45,990 nt of DNA. Source: Acidobacteriota bacterium (GTDB taxonomy: Bacteria; Acidobacteriota; Terriglobia; Acidiferrales; UBA7541). Shown one piece after another: positions 1 through 9,483 of the stretch; positions within the stretch are counted from its first letter, which is position 1; every line of letters starts with the position of its first letter. The translations under genes were made by a program, and so were the position numbers. The notes below the pieces were generated by a model. That model made no database searches. It had not been told where the DNA came from and saw nothing but the letters and a program-made list of their open reading frames with translations. The stretch lies in contig PMUS01000036.1 in assembly GCA_003166795.1 (NCBI GenBank), forward strand, positions 53,016 to 99,005. The letters run 5' to 3'.

Positions 1-1415
1 TTCTCGCTGAGCATCGAATCCAGCACCCGCCCCGCAGGCGCGAGAAATTCGTCATTTCCCACTTTCCGGGCATCCCATTGACGGTTGGTGACTTCAAAAA
101 CTGCGCCCAGAAGATTCGAGAGCGTTTCATCGGGACCGAAGACTCGGAAATTGTGTTGATCATCATTCAGTTTGGCTACATCGCGAAGGAAATTGCCGAG
201 CACGAGCGTATCCTGGCCGGTAACCGCGCCGGGCGAAGGAACATGCACGGCGTGGACGTGGAAGTCCGGCATGCGCAGATCGCGAAGCAAAATGCCGCCA
301 TTGGCGTGCGGATTGGCGCCCATGCGCCGGTCGCCTTTTGGCGCCAGCTCCTGCAGTTCGGGGATAAGTCGCCCGTTCCCATCGAACAATTCCTCGGCCT
401 TGTAGCTCTTCATCCAGCTTTCAAGCTGTTTGACGTGATCGGGATGATCGGAATCGACCAAGAGTGGTACCTGGTGCGCCCGGAAAGTGCCCTCGATTTG
501 CAGCCCATCTACGAATTTCGGTCCCGTCCAGCCCTTGGGTGATTTGAGGACGATCATTGGCCAGCGCGGCCGAGTGGTGTCGTTATTGCTTCGCGCATTG
601 TCTTGGATTTTGCGGATGTCCTCGATGGCCTTTTCCATCGTAGTGGCCATGAGTTCGTGCATTTTTTCCGGTTCATCGCCTTCGACAAAGTGGGGCGTCC
701 AACCACAGCCGCGTAGAAATTGCTCCAATTCCTCGTGCTCGATGCGTGCCAGGACGGTCGGATTGCTAATCTTGTAGCCATTCAAATGCAGAATTGGCAG
801 CACAGCTCCGTCGGTAATCGGATCGAGGAACTTGTTGGACTGCCATGAAGTCGCCAAAGAGGCTGTTTCCGCCTCACCATCGCCGATGATGCAGGCCACG
901 ATCAGTTCGGGATTGTCGAACGCCGCTCCGAACGCGTGGCTGAGCGAGTAGCCGAGTTCACCACCTTCGTGAATCGAACCAGGCGTCGTCGGCGCAACGT
1001 GACTCGAAATCCCACCGGGAAACGAAAACTGCTTAAACAACTCTTTCATTCCGGCTTCGTCCTGGGTGACGTTCGGGTAGACGTCAGTCCAGGTACCTTC
1101 GAGGTATACGTTGCCCACAATCGCGGGGCCGCCGTGCCCAGGACCAGCGATGTAGAACATATCCAGGTCATACTTCTTAATGACTCGGTTCAGATGCACA
1201 TAGATGAAGTTTTGGCCGGGGGTCGTGCCCCAGTGTCCAACCACCAGCGGCTTTACGTGTGAGAGTTTGAGTGGCTCCTTCAGCAGCGGATTGTCGTAGA
1301 GATAGATTTGTCCGACCGACAGATAGTTGGCGGCTCGCCAGTAGGCGTTCATCTTGTGGAGGGTTTCCGGTGAAAGAGTCGCTGAGTCAGTCAGCGTAAG
1401 AGTTTCCGTCTTCAT
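1..1415 (-). CDS. xfp: Phosphoketolase (xylulose-5-P/fructose-6-P), N-terminal 471 residues, cut by window edge
   Basis: A ThDP enzyme that cleaves xylulose-5-phosphate or fructose-6-phosphate with inorganic phosphate, giving acetyl phosphate plus glyceraldehyde-3-phosphate or erythrose-4-phosphate; cytosolic. Translating the minus strand from the ATG at 1415 gives an N-terminus with the family features [11 protein letters not shown] near residue 60, GPGHGGPA near 93, the signature EGGELGYS near 150, and IIGDGEAE, where the ThDP-binding GDG lies. The frame is open to the window edge, so about 320 of the usual 790 residues are missing. A good Shine-Dalgarno (AGGAG) lies 9 bases before the ATG. 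It sits 147 bp after pgm on the same strand and is probably co-transcribed with tal and pgm, a set that would feed and drain a phosphoketolase shunt. The identification is secure; substrate preference cannot be read from sequence. Confidence 0.95.
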   Translation of the reverse strand, partial: MKTETLTLTDSATLSPETLHKMNAYWRAANYLSVGQIYLYDNPLLKEPLKLSHVKPLVVGHWGTTPGQNFIYVHLNRVIKKYDLDMFYIAGPGHGGPAIVGNVYLEGTWTDVYPNVTQDEAGMKELFKQFSFPGGISSHVAPTTPGSIHEGGELGYSLSHAFGAAFDNPELIVACIIGDGEAETASLATSWQSNKFLDPITDGAVLPILHLNGYKISNPTVLARIEHEELEQFLRGCGWTPHFVEGDEPEKMHELMATTMEKAIEDIRKIQDNARSNNDTTRPRWPMIVLKSPKGWTGPKFVDGLQIEGTFRAHQVPLLVDSDHPDHVKQLESWMKSYKAEELFDGNGRLIPELQELAPKGDRRMGANPHANGGILLRDLRMPDFHVHAVHVPSPGAVTGQDTLVLGNFLRDVAKLNDDQHNFRVFGPDETLSNLLGAVFEVTNRQWDARKVGNDEFLAPAGRVLDSMLSE

Positions 1416-1562
1416 GTTTCAATTCTCCTGTTCTGAGCCAAGGCTGAGAACGCAGGAAGCCGTTTTGCCGATGATGCGTTCTTGATCGACGAGCTGCCGT
1501 TAATCGTCAGGCTATGTGCGTTTGGAGGTCTCATGAAACTTGCGTCACCTGGGTCGTCATCG

Positions 1563-3290
1563 TTACCGCCCGCTTGCTTGCGAGTGCTTGCTATCCGCGG
1601 ACGGGATCGACGGTTCTTGGTGGCCTTTGTTCTGCGCGCGCACCGGGTTAGCCGTCAAAGCGCCACTGACAATCGTCTGAGCTTCCTTCAGAATGCGACC
1701 CAGCTGGTCTACGCCCTGGAAGCTCTCCGCGTAAATCTTGTAGATGTTCTCGGTACCCGACGGGCGTGCCGCGAACCATCCGCTCTCTGCCGCTACTTTT
1801 AACCCGCCGATGGGAGCACCATTGCCCGGCGCGACGGTGAGGATAGTCTGGATTTTTTCGCCTGCCAGCTCGGTAATCTTGACCTGCTGCGGCGAAAGTT
1901 TCGCCAACAGTGCCTTTTGATCCGCCGTGGCTGGCGCCTCCACGCGGTCATAAGCAGGTTCGCCGAATTCGCGCGTGAGTTCCTGGTAGATTTCGCCGGG
2001 ATCGCGGCTCATTCGTGCCGTGATTTCCGCCGCGAGCAAAGCTGGGACAATTCCATCTTTGTCCGTCGTCCAAACGGTGCCGTCGAGGCGAGAAAAGGAC
2101 GCACCCGCGCTTTCCTCTCCGCCGAAGCCAAGCGAACCGTTGAGCAAGCCATCCACGAACCACTTGAAGCCGACCGGCACCTCGTAAAGTTTTCGGCCAA
2201 GCTTCGCGGTAACGCGATCGATCATCTGGCTGCTCACCACGGTCTTTCCTACCGCTGCTTCCTTGCGCCATTTCGGCCGGTGTTGAAACAGGTAGAAGAT
2301 AGCGACAGATAGGTAATGGTTGGGCGGCAGCAGTCCTGCACTTTTGGTCACGATACCGTGACGGTCGTGGTCCGTATCGCAGGCGAAGGAAAGGTCAAAG
2401 CGGTCCTTCATGGCGATCAAACGCTGCATCGCGTAAATCGAAGAAGGGTCCATCCGAATCTGGCCGTCCCAATCCACGGTCATGAAACTAAACGTCGGAT
2501 CGACCACCTCGTTGACAACCGTGAGATTCAGCCCATATCGTTGGGCAATTGGCCCCCAATAGTGGACTCCAGCGCCTCCGAGGGGATCAACGCCGATGCG
2601 GAGCTTCGCGCCGCGAATCGCATCCATGTCAACCACGTTTGCGAGATCAGCGACGTAAGTATTGAGGTAGTCGTGCCGGTGCGTCGTGGAAGCCTGAAGA
2701 GCCTTGTCGACAGAAATTCTTTTCACGCCCTGCAGCTTGGCCTCGAGAAATTCGTTTGCCTTCGCTTGAATCCAATCCGTGACGTCGCCGTTCGCTGGGC
2801 CGCCGCTTGGCGGGTTGTACTTGAAGCCGCCGTCATGTGGCGGATTGTGCGATGGGGTGATGACGACACCGTCGGCGAGTCCGATTTTGCGCCCGTGGTT
2901 GTACGTCAGAATCGCGTGGGAAATAACGGGAGTAGGAGTATATTCGTCTCCTTCCGCGAGCATCACTTCCACTCCGTTGGCCGCCAGCACTTCAAGCGCG
3001 CTCGCTAGCGCTGGAACTGAGAGCGCATGCGTATCAATGCCAAGAAACAGCGGGCCGTCAATCAGGTGCAGCTTTCGGTACAGACAAATCGCCTGGCTGA
3101 TAGCGAGGATGTGCCACTCATTGAAGGCCTTGTCGAACGCGGAACCCCGATGTCCTGAAGTGCCGAAAGCGACCCTTTGGGCGGGAACGGAAGGGTCAGG
3201 CTGTTCAGAATAATAGGCCGTGACGAGCTTGGGCACATTCACCAGCATCGATGCTGGGGCTGGCTTCCCCGCCAGCGGACTTATCTTCAT
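1563..3290 (-). CDS. pgm: Phosphoglucomutase, alpha-D-glucose-specific
   Basis: Interconverts glucose-1-phosphate and glucose-6-phosphate in the cytosol, linking glycogen or trehalose stores to sugar phosphates. The 575-residue product has the whole alpha-D-phosphohexomutase architecture: substrate-approach motif GTSGHRG near residue 45, phosphoserine loop [11 protein letters not shown] near 147, metal loop DTDHDRHG near 308, sugar-binding GGEESAGAS near 395, and phosphate-binding [13 protein letters not shown] near 530. It is slightly longer than the usual 546 residues; the excess is a polar C-terminal tail of about 25 residues rich in Gln, Ser and Lys. The ATG overlaps the transaldolase stop in an ATGA arrangement, so translation is probably coupled. 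Its place between tal and phosphoketolase suggests stored glucan is fed into the phosphoketolase route (inference). Confidence 0.95.
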   Translation of the reverse strand: MKISPLAGKPAPASMLVNVPKLVTAYYSEQPDPSVPAQRVAFGTSGHRGSAFDKAFNEWHILAISQAICLYRKLHLIDGPLFLGIDTHALSVPALASALEVLAANGVEVMLAEGDEYTPTPVISHAILTYNHGRKIGLADGVVITPSHNPPHDGGFKYNPPSGGPANGDVTDWIQAKANEFLEAKLQGVKRISVDKALQASTTHRHDYLNTYVADLANVVDMDAIRGAKLRIGVDPLGGAGVHYWGPIAQRYGLNLTVVNEVVDPTFSFMTVDWDGQIRMDPSSIYAMQRLIAMKDRFDLSFACDTDHDRHGIVTKSAGLLPPNHYLSVAIFYLFQHRPKWRKEAAVGKTVVSSQMIDRVTAKLGRKLYEVPVGFKWFVDGLLNGSLGFGGEESAGASFSRLDGTVWTTDKDGIVPALLAAEITARMSRDPGEIYQELTREFGEPAYDRVEAPATADQKALLAKLSPQQVKITELAGEKIQTILTVAPGNGAPIGGLKVAAESGWFAARPSGTENIYKIYAESFQGVDQLGRILKEAQTIVSGALTANPVRAQNKGHQEPSIPSADSKHSQASGR

Positions 3291-4423
3291 GACGCTTTCG
3301 CCAAATGCGGCGATGACCGTTTCGCCAGAGTCGCCATCAGCTTGTCAAACGGCTGATTGAATTTCTCGACACCTTCGTCCTCGAGTTTTTGTGCCACATT
3401 GTCGAGACTGATTCCCAATTCTGGCAATCTATCGAATACCAAGCGGGCTTCCCCGACATTTTGCTCGAGCCGAGCTTCTGGCTCTCCGTGATCACGGTAG
3501 GCGTCGAGGGTTTCTAGCGGGGCCGTATTAACCGTGCGCGGACCTATGAGGGCTTCGACGTATTTCACGTCACTGTACTCGGGGTTCTTGGTGCTGGTGC
3601 TGGCCCAAAGTAGCCTCTGGACCAAGGCGCCATGGGAGGCCAGTTTGCTAAACCGTTCGCCTTCGAAGATCTCCTTGTAGACTTGATAGGCCATCTTTGC
3701 GCTGGCGATCGCAACCTGCCCGTGTACCTTTTTCGCGAGGTCCGCCTCGTTGCCGCCCATTGCAATTACTTTTTCCAGCAGCGGATCGACCAGCGCATCA
3801 ATGCGGCTAACAAAGAAGCTGGCCACCGACCCTATGCTCTCAACCGACTTGCCCTGGGCCACGCGTGCTTCGATGCCGGCGATGTAAGCTTCCGCCACCT
3901 GCCGATAACGAAGCAGCCCAAAGAGCAGAGTCACGTTGACGTTGATTCCTTCACTGATCAGTTGCTGGATGGCGGGCAGTCCGTCGGCCGTCGCCGGAAC
4001 CTTGATGAGGACGTTGGGCCGATCCAGCGCGATCCACAACCGACGGGCTTCGTTTATTGTTCCGCCGGTGTCGTGCGCCAGATGGGGATTGACCTCGAGG
4101 CTGACATATCCGTCTTCGCCGTCCGTCATGTCGTAGAGAGGCCGGAATTCGTCAGCGGCGTTCTGAACGTCACGCTGGCTGAGCCCTTCGTAGATTGCGT
4201 CGGTGCCTTTACCCTGGCGGACCATGGCCTGAATGTCCTCGTCGTAATCGTGGCTATCCACGATCGCCTTTTCGAAGATGGATGGATTCGAAGTCATTCC
4301 TCGCAATCCATCCTCCTCGATCAGACGCCGGAGCTTGCCGCTGGAGATTAGGTCGCGTCGGATATAGTCCAGCCAAATCGACTGGCCAAGCGTTCTCAGT
4401 TGTTTCAAAGGATTGTTTTTCAT
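3287..4423 (-). CDS. tal: Transaldolase
   Basis: Transfers a dihydroxyacetone unit between sedoheptulose-7-phosphate and glyceraldehyde-3-phosphate in the non-oxidative pentose phosphate pathway. The 378-residue protein has the N-terminal family signature [13 protein letters not shown] near residue 43, the Schiff-base lysine in NVLIKVPAT near 140, and [13 protein letters not shown] near 162. The length fits the longer bacterial class (about 370 residues) rather than the 317-residue E. coli TalB class. It overlaps pgm by four bases and lies 135 bp after the stress-protein gene on the same strand. In this cluster it can recycle the erythrose-4-phosphate or triose products of phosphoketolase into substrates for another round; that pathway role is inferred from context. 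Confidence 0.95.
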   Translation of the reverse strand: MKNNPLKQLRTLGQSIWLDYIRRDLISSGKLRRLIEEDGLRGMTSNPSIFEKAIVDSHDYDEDIQAMVRQGKGTDAIYEGLSQRDVQNAADEFRPLYDMTDGEDGYVSLEVNPHLAHDTGGTINEARRLWIALDRPNVLIKVPATADGLPAIQQLISEGINVNVTLLFGLLRYRQVAEAYIAGIEARVAQGKSVESIGSVASFFVSRIDALVDPLLEKVIAMGGNEADLAKKVHGQVAIASAKMAYQVYKEIFEGERFSKLASHGALVQRLLWASTSTKNPEYSDVKYVEALIGPRTVNTAPLETLDAYRDHGEPEARLEQNVGEARLVFDRLPELGISLDNVAQKLEDEGVEKFNQPFDKLMATLAKRSSPHLAKAS

Positions 4424-4558
4424 GTCGTCGTCTCCTTACTTTCCTGTCCCGTGCATTCGGCCCAATGACACCACCGATCCTTTAGGAGCTCAGGACCCTG
4501 CTCGGGGAAAGGTTGCGGCAAGTCGCGAGGGTCCCTGCCCGTTTGGCTCGACGGGATC

Positions 4559-5098
4559 CTAAACGGCGGTCGCAGCTAGTGCTTCGCTCCCATGAGTCGA
4601 AAAGGAAACTGGGTGAGTGGTTTCGAGGATGTCCTTTGCCTTCGCGACCTCTTCAGCCGTTCCGTTCGCTATCAACAGGAACTGATCGGTCTTCAGCGCG
4701 GTTTCGTACTTCACAATGCTGTCCTTGGGAATTCCCATGCTGAAAAGGCCGGCTCCCAGCACACCCAGCGCTCCCACCTCCACCGCACCTTCCAACCCCG
4801 CCACAATCCAAGCCACCACCGGTCCCGCCGCCAGGATTGGGCCCAGACCAGGAATCATGAAAATTGCGGAACCGAACAAGAGTGCCCAGAAACCTCCCCA
4901 GAACGCCCCGACTTTGCCCCAATACATCATGCGATCGCCGGCGTTGTAGTAGCCCACCGCGTGCTCTTCCGTGTGGTAGCCTTTGCCGACGATCGACAAC
5001 TTGCGCATGTCAACTCCGCCGCTCTGAAGCTCCTTCAGTGCTTGATCCGCTTCCGTATGACTGCGATACACCGCGACAACAGAATTTTGCGTGGACAT
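4559..5098 (-). CDS. General-stress-type protein with central glycine-rich hydrophobic segment (YflT/DUF1269-like)
   Basis: A 179-residue protein in three parts. Residues 1-45 resemble the fold at the N-terminus of YflT-type general stress proteins (VVAVYRSHTEADQALKEL, then a beta strand KLSIVGKGY). Residues 60-125 are a hydrophobic glycine/alanine-rich stretch, probably two membrane-inserting helices. Residues 130-165 repeat the small alpha-beta motif (IPKDSIVKYETALK, DQFLLIANG). Similar proteins are often annotated as heat- or general-stress proteins, but no biochemical function is known. It is first in the minus-strand cluster, 135 bp ahead of tal, so it may share the tal-pgm-xfp promoter. 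The gap to tal contains a 7-bp inverted repeat (GGACCCT/AGGGTCC) that might weaken read-through. Confidence 0.7.
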   Translation of the reverse strand: MSTQNSVVAVYRSHTEADQALKELQSGGVDMRKLSIVGKGYHTEEHAVGYYNAGDRMMYWGKVGAFWGGFWALLFGSAIFMIPGLGPILAAGPVVAWIVAGLEGAVEVGALGVLGAGLFSMGIPKDSIVKYETALKTDQFLLIANGTAEEVAKAKDILETTHPVSFSTHGSEALAATAV

Positions 5099-5208
5099 TT
5101 CATCCTCTCCTCGGGTACACCGGCATCAAGCCGTCAAGCTAAGTCCCAAACAAAATTATCGCCCCACACCAGCTAGGAGACTGTTCCATAACGAACAGTT
5201 GGAATTGA

Positions 5209-5433
5209 ATCCCAAATGGGGCAGGCGTTATCGATCCAATTCCTGCGGGCGGTCAACGTGCTTCGCGCGTCTTCGAAGCCGGCATACAGTTCAATCTACT
5301 AGTTCAAAACAAAGTTGCTCTGGCGAACCTGGGCGCAGATCGTGCAGAACTCACTAAGGAACAAGTCCGCTTGACCCAACTGGAAGCTCAAGCCATCGGA
5401 GAGGTAAGGAACGCGGTTATCGGATTGCAGTAG
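5209..5433 (+). pseudogene. 3'-truncated remnant of a TolC-family outer-membrane efflux protein gene
   Basis: After an in-frame TGA at 5206-5208, the frame beginning at 5209 reads 74 codons to a TAG at 5431. The last 55 residues run like the repeat segment of TolC-family proteins: GIQFNLLVQNKVALANLG, a helical stretch RAELTKEQVRLTQLEAQ, then IGEVRNAVIGLQ. In intact relatives this alignment block is followed by roughly 100 more residues, and here a stop replaces them. No start codon or ribosome site precedes the frame. It ends 19 bp before the chimeric ORF at 5453, so it is one of several gene pieces packed in this region. The family match was made by eye from the helical heptad pattern, so confidence is moderate. 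Bases 5099-5208 hold nothing further that I recognise. Confidence 0.55.
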
Positions 5434-5452
5434 CCAAACAGTTCGACGTGCC

Positions 5453-7228
5453 ATGAGCATAGCTTTCCTATTTCCGGGACAAGGTTCACAAGCACCGGGA
5501 ATGCTACGCAACCTCCCGGATGATCCCGCCGTCAGGCGAACGCTCGATGAGATCAGCGAATACCTGCACGCGGACGTTAGAGAACTCGACTCCGCAGAAG
5601 CCTTACAGTCGACCGTCTCCGTCCAACTTGCATTGTTAGCTTCTGGTGTCGCGGTAGCCCGCGCTCTTTTTGAAGAAGGCGTCAAGCCGGAGGCGGTCGC
5701 AGGACTTTCTGTAGGAGCGTTTGCTGCAGCAGTGGCGGCCGGCGCGGAGGCACAGCTCACCGGCAAGCTCGCAGCCTGCGGGGGGAGCTGCGGCCCCGGC
5801 AACCTACACCTGATCAACGGCCTTTTCGACGCTCATCGAAGCAACGCCCCAGTGCTTGCCATCGCATCGCATATTCCCACCAGTGAGATCGGCACCGGAT
5901 ACTTTCAGGAAACCCATCCACAAAACTTGTTTCAGGAATGCAGCCACTACTGTGAATTGATTTCCAATCCGGCGCAGTTCGAGCGCGTTCTTCACATCGC
6001 GATGCAAAACGCCCTTGGAAAGGGCGGAGTAAGCGTGATCGTGTTGCCCGGCGACGTGGGTGGTGCGGATTTACCTGCCGAAGGGTCACCCCGTTCTCTG
6101 GTAACCAAACGGCCGAGCATTCGTCCCAGCGAAAAGGACCTGGCGCGTTTGGCGGATCTGATCAACTCCAGCAAGAAAGTTGCGCTCTTCTGCGGCATAG
6201 GATGCGAAAACGCTCACGATGAGGTAGTCGCTCTCGCGGAGAAAGTGAAAGCTCCGGTTGGGCATACCTACCGGGGAAAGCCGTTCGTCGAATACAACAA
6301 TCCTTATGACGTGGGAATGACCGGAATGATTGGTTTCGGGATGGCTTACGAGGCGATCCACGAGTGCGACCTTCTGCTGCTCCTGGGCACCGATTTTCCG
6401 TACGACAAATTCCTGCCGACAAAACCAAAGATCGCGCAAATCGACATCCGGGCTGAGCGTCTGGGACGGCGAAGCAGACTCGATCTCGGAATTTGGGGCG
6501 ATGTGCGCGAGACGCTACAAGCGTTGATGCCGATGCTGGATACAAAGCAGGACAGGGAATTCCTGGTTAGCATGGTCAGCAAACACAAAGAGAAGCTTCG
6601 AAAAATGAATGTCTATGTTGACCACGTGGGAAAACGCACGCCCATGCACCCGGAGCCCGTGGCAGCGGCGCTGAGTGAAGTTGCGGCGCCCGACGCGATC
6701 TTTACAGCGGACACTGGCATGTGCAACGTCTGGAATGCCCGATATATTAAGGCGACCAAGGACCGGCGGATCATCGGTTCCTTCAACCACGGCTCCATGG
6801 CGAACGCGCTCCCTCAGTCCATTGGGGCCCAATGTGCCTATCCCGGTCGCCAGGTTGTCGCCATGTGTGGCGATGGCGGTTTTGCGATGAGCCTGGGCGA
6901 CATCCTGACCGTGACGCAATACGACCTCCCCATCAAAATTGTGGTGTTCAACAACGGCGCGCTGGGGATGGTGAAACTCGAGATGGAAACCGGTGGATTC
7001 CCCGACTTTCAAACGGACCTGAAGAATCCAAACTTCGCGAAGCTCGGCGAATCTATCGGCATGATGGGTGTAAGAATCGAAAACCCGGCTGATTTGACCT
7101 CGGGCCTCAAGCAGGCGCTGCAGCATTCGGGGCCCGTGCTCGTCGATGTAGTGACCGATCCAAATGCTCTTTCGATACCTTCTCATGCCGACCGGTCGCA
7201 AGCTGTGGGCTTCGCGCTGGCCATGTGA
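5453..7228 (+). CDS. Chimeric ORF: MdcH malonyltransferase head fused to pyruvate oxidase PoxB lacking its N-terminus (probably non-functional)
   Basis: Residues 1-90 match malonate decarboxylase subunit MdcH: FLFPGQGSQAPGML at the start and the nucleophile elbow GLSVGAF with Ser86. From about residue 91 the protein becomes pyruvate dehydrogenase (quinone)/pyruvate oxidase PoxB: GSCGPGNLHLINGL, YFQETHPQNLFQECSHYCEL, NPYDVGMTGMIGF, SFNHGSMANALPQ, and the ThDP motif GDGGFAMS...FNNGALGM. The switch is in frame, in a short alanine/glycine run shared by both families (about 5720-5752). The PoxB part lacks the first ~54 residues of the E. coli enzyme, including the catalytic Glu50 that activates ThDP, and the MdcH part lacks about two thirds of its fold. 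A TGA at 7226 also removes the PoxB C-terminal peptide. I therefore expect neither activity. No convincing Shine-Dalgarno is seen. A misassembly would give the same picture. Confidence 0.8.
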   Translation: MSIAFLFPGQGSQAPGMLRNLPDDPAVRRTLDEISEYLHADVRELDSAEALQSTVSVQLALLASGVAVARALFEEGVKPEAVAGLSVGAFAAAVAAGAEAQLTGKLAACGGSCGPGNLHLINGLFDAHRSNAPVLAIASHIPTSEIGTGYFQETHPQNLFQECSHYCELISNPAQFERVLHIAMQNALGKGGVSVIVLPGDVGGADLPAEGSPRSLVTKRPSIRPSEKDLARLADLINSSKKVALFCGIGCENAHDEVVALAEKVKAPVGHTYRGKPFVEYNNPYDVGMTGMIGFGMAYEAIHECDLLLLLGTDFPYDKFLPTKPKIAQIDIRAERLGRRSRLDLGIWGDVRETLQALMPMLDTKQDREFLVSMVSKHKEKLRKMNVYVDHVGKRTPMHPEPVAAALSEVAAPDAIFTADTGMCNVWNARYIKATKDRRIIGSFNHGSMANALPQSIGAQCAYPGRQVVAMCGDGGFAMSLGDILTVTQYDLPIKIVVFNNGALGMVKLEMETGGFPDFQTDLKNPNFAKLGESIGMMGVRIENPADLTSGLKQALQHSGPVLVDVVTDPNALSIPSHADRSQAVGFALAM

Positions 7229-7318
7229 AAGATGGTGCTCTCCGGGAATATCGAGGAAGTGGTGGCCACGATCGAGGGCAATATTCGACACATCGGCGAG
7301 TCACTGGAGTCGCTCTAA
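7229..7318 (+). pseudogene. poxB C-terminal tail separated from the ORF by an in-frame TGA
   Basis: Directly after the TGA at 7226-7228 the same frame stays open for 29 more codons to a TAA at 7316. It reads KMVLSGNIEEVVATIEGN and ends IRHIGESLESL. This resembles the C-terminal helix of PoxB-family proteins (E. coli has AIISGRGDEVIELAKTN), so the TGA looks like a point mutation in what was one reading frame. In E. coli this tail forms the lipid-binding, activating helix (known for that enzyme). The 166 bases from here to the porin start show no other gene. Confidence 0.6.
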
Positions 7319-7484
7319 ACCGATACTCGAGATGGTTGAGGCCGTCTTTGCCGAGACAATCTTCATCAGAATGCAATTACCGTCGGATTGCCACACGCCC
7401 AGGTGGGGGTGTGGCAATCTCGGGGATTGGTGTAGGTGACGACTTCAGGCGAGCGTTACCGACCCAACAACAGTGAGGTTTGCG

Positions 7485-9212
7485 ATGCGAATCCTTTTAC
7501 GAAGTCTATGGCTCCTGTTGATGGTACCTGGCCTTGCGTATGGCCAGACTGCCGCGCACCCGGCCGATTCTTCTACGAACACCTCAGACGTCGGGACTCA
7601 GCTGGACGCTCTCCGCGAAGCACTTTTGCGAACCCAGCAGCAAGTAGCGGCACAACAGCAAGAAATCCAAGTCCTAAAGGCGCAATTGAAAGGCGGCCAA
7701 TCTGGCGCCGGTGGCGCACTAGTGTCCGCTGTCGAGGTAGTTCGGCCCAATCCGAGTGGGACAAACGCGAATCCGTCAGACCTTGCGCCGGAAATCCACA
7801 ACGACGTTGCGAACACCTCGAGTCCGTCTGCGGATCCGCAGGCGCAGCAGGCGGGACAGACAGCTTCGCCAGCGTCCATCAAAATCGGCGATGCTGTGCT
7901 GACTCCCGGAGGATTCGTCGATTTCGAAAATATATTTCGCACGACGAACACGCAGAGCAACATCGCCACCAATTTCGCGGGCATACCCTTCAGCAACACT
8001 GCGCTAGGAAGCGTTTCTGAATTCCGCACGACGGCGCAGTTCTCCCGCCTCAACTTCAAGATCGAAGACACTTTCCGGGGCAGTGACTTCTTGGGCTACG
8101 TTGAAGGCGACTTCAGCGGGAACAGCGCCCCCGGCGTCTATCAAAGCGTGAACGGTCTCACCAACCGACTACGGCTTTACTTTGGGTATGTAAGGCATGG
8201 CAAGTGGGAGATTTTGGGTGGGCAAACGTGGAGCTGGCTGACGCCGAACCGTGATGGCATCGGCCCACTCCCCTCCGATCTCGCCGTTACGTACAACGAG
8301 GATCAAAACCTTGGCGTCGGAGTGCCCTATACGCGGGCGGCCGAGTTCCGCGTCGCTTACCACCCCAACGAGCATTGGGCGATTGGGGCAGGTATTGAGA
8401 ATTCCAACCAGTTTATCGGCAACTATGTCGCGCTCCCAGCACAGTTCAGTACGGTTGGTTCGCAGTTCGATAACAACGCCAACGCGGGAGCGGCTAACCT
8501 CATGCCAGACATTATCGCCAAGACCACCTACGACACCAATCTCGGCGCCAGACACTTGCATGCGGAACTTACGGGTTTTCTTACCGGCGCCCACGCCTCG
8601 GTGATGCCCATTGGATCAACTGTGTTCGAGAAGCACACGTCATTCGGCGGTGGTAGCCAATTCGCCACGAACTACGAATTATTACCCAATAAGCTCGTTC
8701 TCCTCGCGAACGTGTTTTGGAGCGACGGTGGTGCTCACTACCTCGTAGGAACGGGACCCGAACTCGTGGTTCGTCCTGACGCTGCTGGTACCGACGTCAA
8801 TCTTTCAATGCTGCATGCCGGAGCGGGCTCGGCCGGCCTGGAGTGGAGAGCAAGCCCGAAAGAAGCCTTCGCTGTTTATTACGGTGCAGATTATTACGGG
8901 CGGAATTTCTTCCCCGACACGACCAACACCGCCCATCCGGGAACGATTATCGGTTATGGCGGTCCCGGTTCGCCCAATACAAATAATCGCGCCATCCAGC
9001 AGGCCACGTTCGATTGGCTACTGACTTTTTGGAAAAGCGAGAGATACGGAGCGCTGCAGTACTACACACAGTATTCCTATCTGACTCGCGCTCCCTGGTA
9101 TGTGGCTCCGGGTGACCCCAGGAATGCGCATCTCAGCATGGTCTACGTCGGCATCCGCTACGTTTTGCCGTCGACTTCAGGCACCCTGCTGCGCGTGCCT
9201 TACCCCAATTGA
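7485..9212 (+). CDS. Outer-membrane porin, DcaP-like
   Basis: A 575-residue exported beta-barrel protein. Residues 1-21 are a signal peptide (MRILLRSLWLLLMVPGLAYG). Residues 40-75 form a Gln-rich coiled coil (LREALLRTQQQVAAQQQEI), as in trimeric DcaP-type porins where an N-terminal helix precedes the barrel. The barrel opens with LTPGGFVDFENIFRTTN and carries family landmarks such as YVEGDFSGN, LRLYFGYV, GGQTWSWLTPNRDG, and the alternating aromatic strands typical of Acidobacteria members. The start ATG at 7485 is chosen because the signal peptide begins there; a GTG at 7473 in the same frame is less likely. The substrate is unknown; DcaP proteins have been linked to dicarboxylates and other small anions, but this cannot be inferred here. 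It stands alone, and the next gene downstream on its strand is over 1 kb away. Confidence 0.8.
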   Translation: MRILLRSLWLLLMVPGLAYGQTAAHPADSSTNTSDVGTQLDALREALLRTQQQVAAQQQEIQVLKAQLKGGQSGAGGALVSAVEVVRPNPSGTNANPSDLAPEIHNDVANTSSPSADPQAQQAGQTASPASIKIGDAVLTPGGFVDFENIFRTTNTQSNIATNFAGIPFSNTALGSVSEFRTTAQFSRLNFKIEDTFRGSDFLGYVEGDFSGNSAPGVYQSVNGLTNRLRLYFGYVRHGKWEILGGQTWSWLTPNRDGIGPLPSDLAVTYNEDQNLGVGVPYTRAAEFRVAYHPNEHWAIGAGIENSNQFIGNYVALPAQFSTVGSQFDNNANAGAANLMPDIIAKTTYDTNLGARHLHAELTGFLTGAHASVMPIGSTVFEKHTSFGGGSQFATNYELLPNKLVLLANVFWSDGGAHYLVGTGPELVVRPDAAGTDVNLSMLHAGAGSAGLEWRASPKEAFAVYYGADYYGRNFFPDTTNTAHPGTIIGYGGPGSPNTNNRAIQQATFDWLLTFWKSERYGALQYYTQYSYLTRAPWYVAPGDPRNAHLSMVYVGIRYVLPSTSGTLLRVPYPN

Positions 9213-9324
9213 TAATTGACATCACGTTGATCGAGCTACTTAGGTATTTTCACTGGCCCATCACAGGTTCCGGGCGCGCGCCGACTGCGTGCGCGAGTGA
9301 GGTCATTGGCGAGAAGGAGGCCTA

Positions 9325-9483
9325 AATGTTGAAGGGCTCACCAACTCTTTCCACGATTCGCACACCTTCATCATATCCCGCGTCGTGCAAGCGTTACCTT
9401 CAGGGCAGCGCGCCTGATCTGCGTGTGCCTTACGCGAGATCGCTCCCTCGGCTATCCATTGCCTGTGCTGTTCTCTGTTAAAT
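9325..9483 (+). pseudogene. 52-codon ORF resembling the N-terminus of thiamine-synthesis ThiC
   Basis: An ATG at 9325 with a good ribosome site (GGAGG, 9315-9319) opens a 52-residue frame ending in TAA. The middle part, SYPASCKRYLQGSAPDLRVP, resembles the conserved early block of phosphomethylpyrimidine synthase ThiC, which in many bacteria reads roughly S-x-K-V-Y-x-x-G-S-x-P-D-[IL]-R-V-P followed by a [MF]-R-E-I motif. Here the RVP is followed by unrelated sequence and a stop, so at most the head of thiC is present. No TPP riboswitch was found upstream. A chance ORF is possible; the match rests on about 20 residues judged by eye. Confidence 0.35.

Noticed and set aside
7473-7484. GTG start of the porin at 7473
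   Set aside because: It only adds MRFA before an ordinary signal peptide; ATG at 7485 fits better, though the difference is small.
9213-9324. TPP riboswitch before the ThiC-like ORF
   Set aside because: The conserved CUGAGA and ACCUGAUCUGG-type elements are absent.
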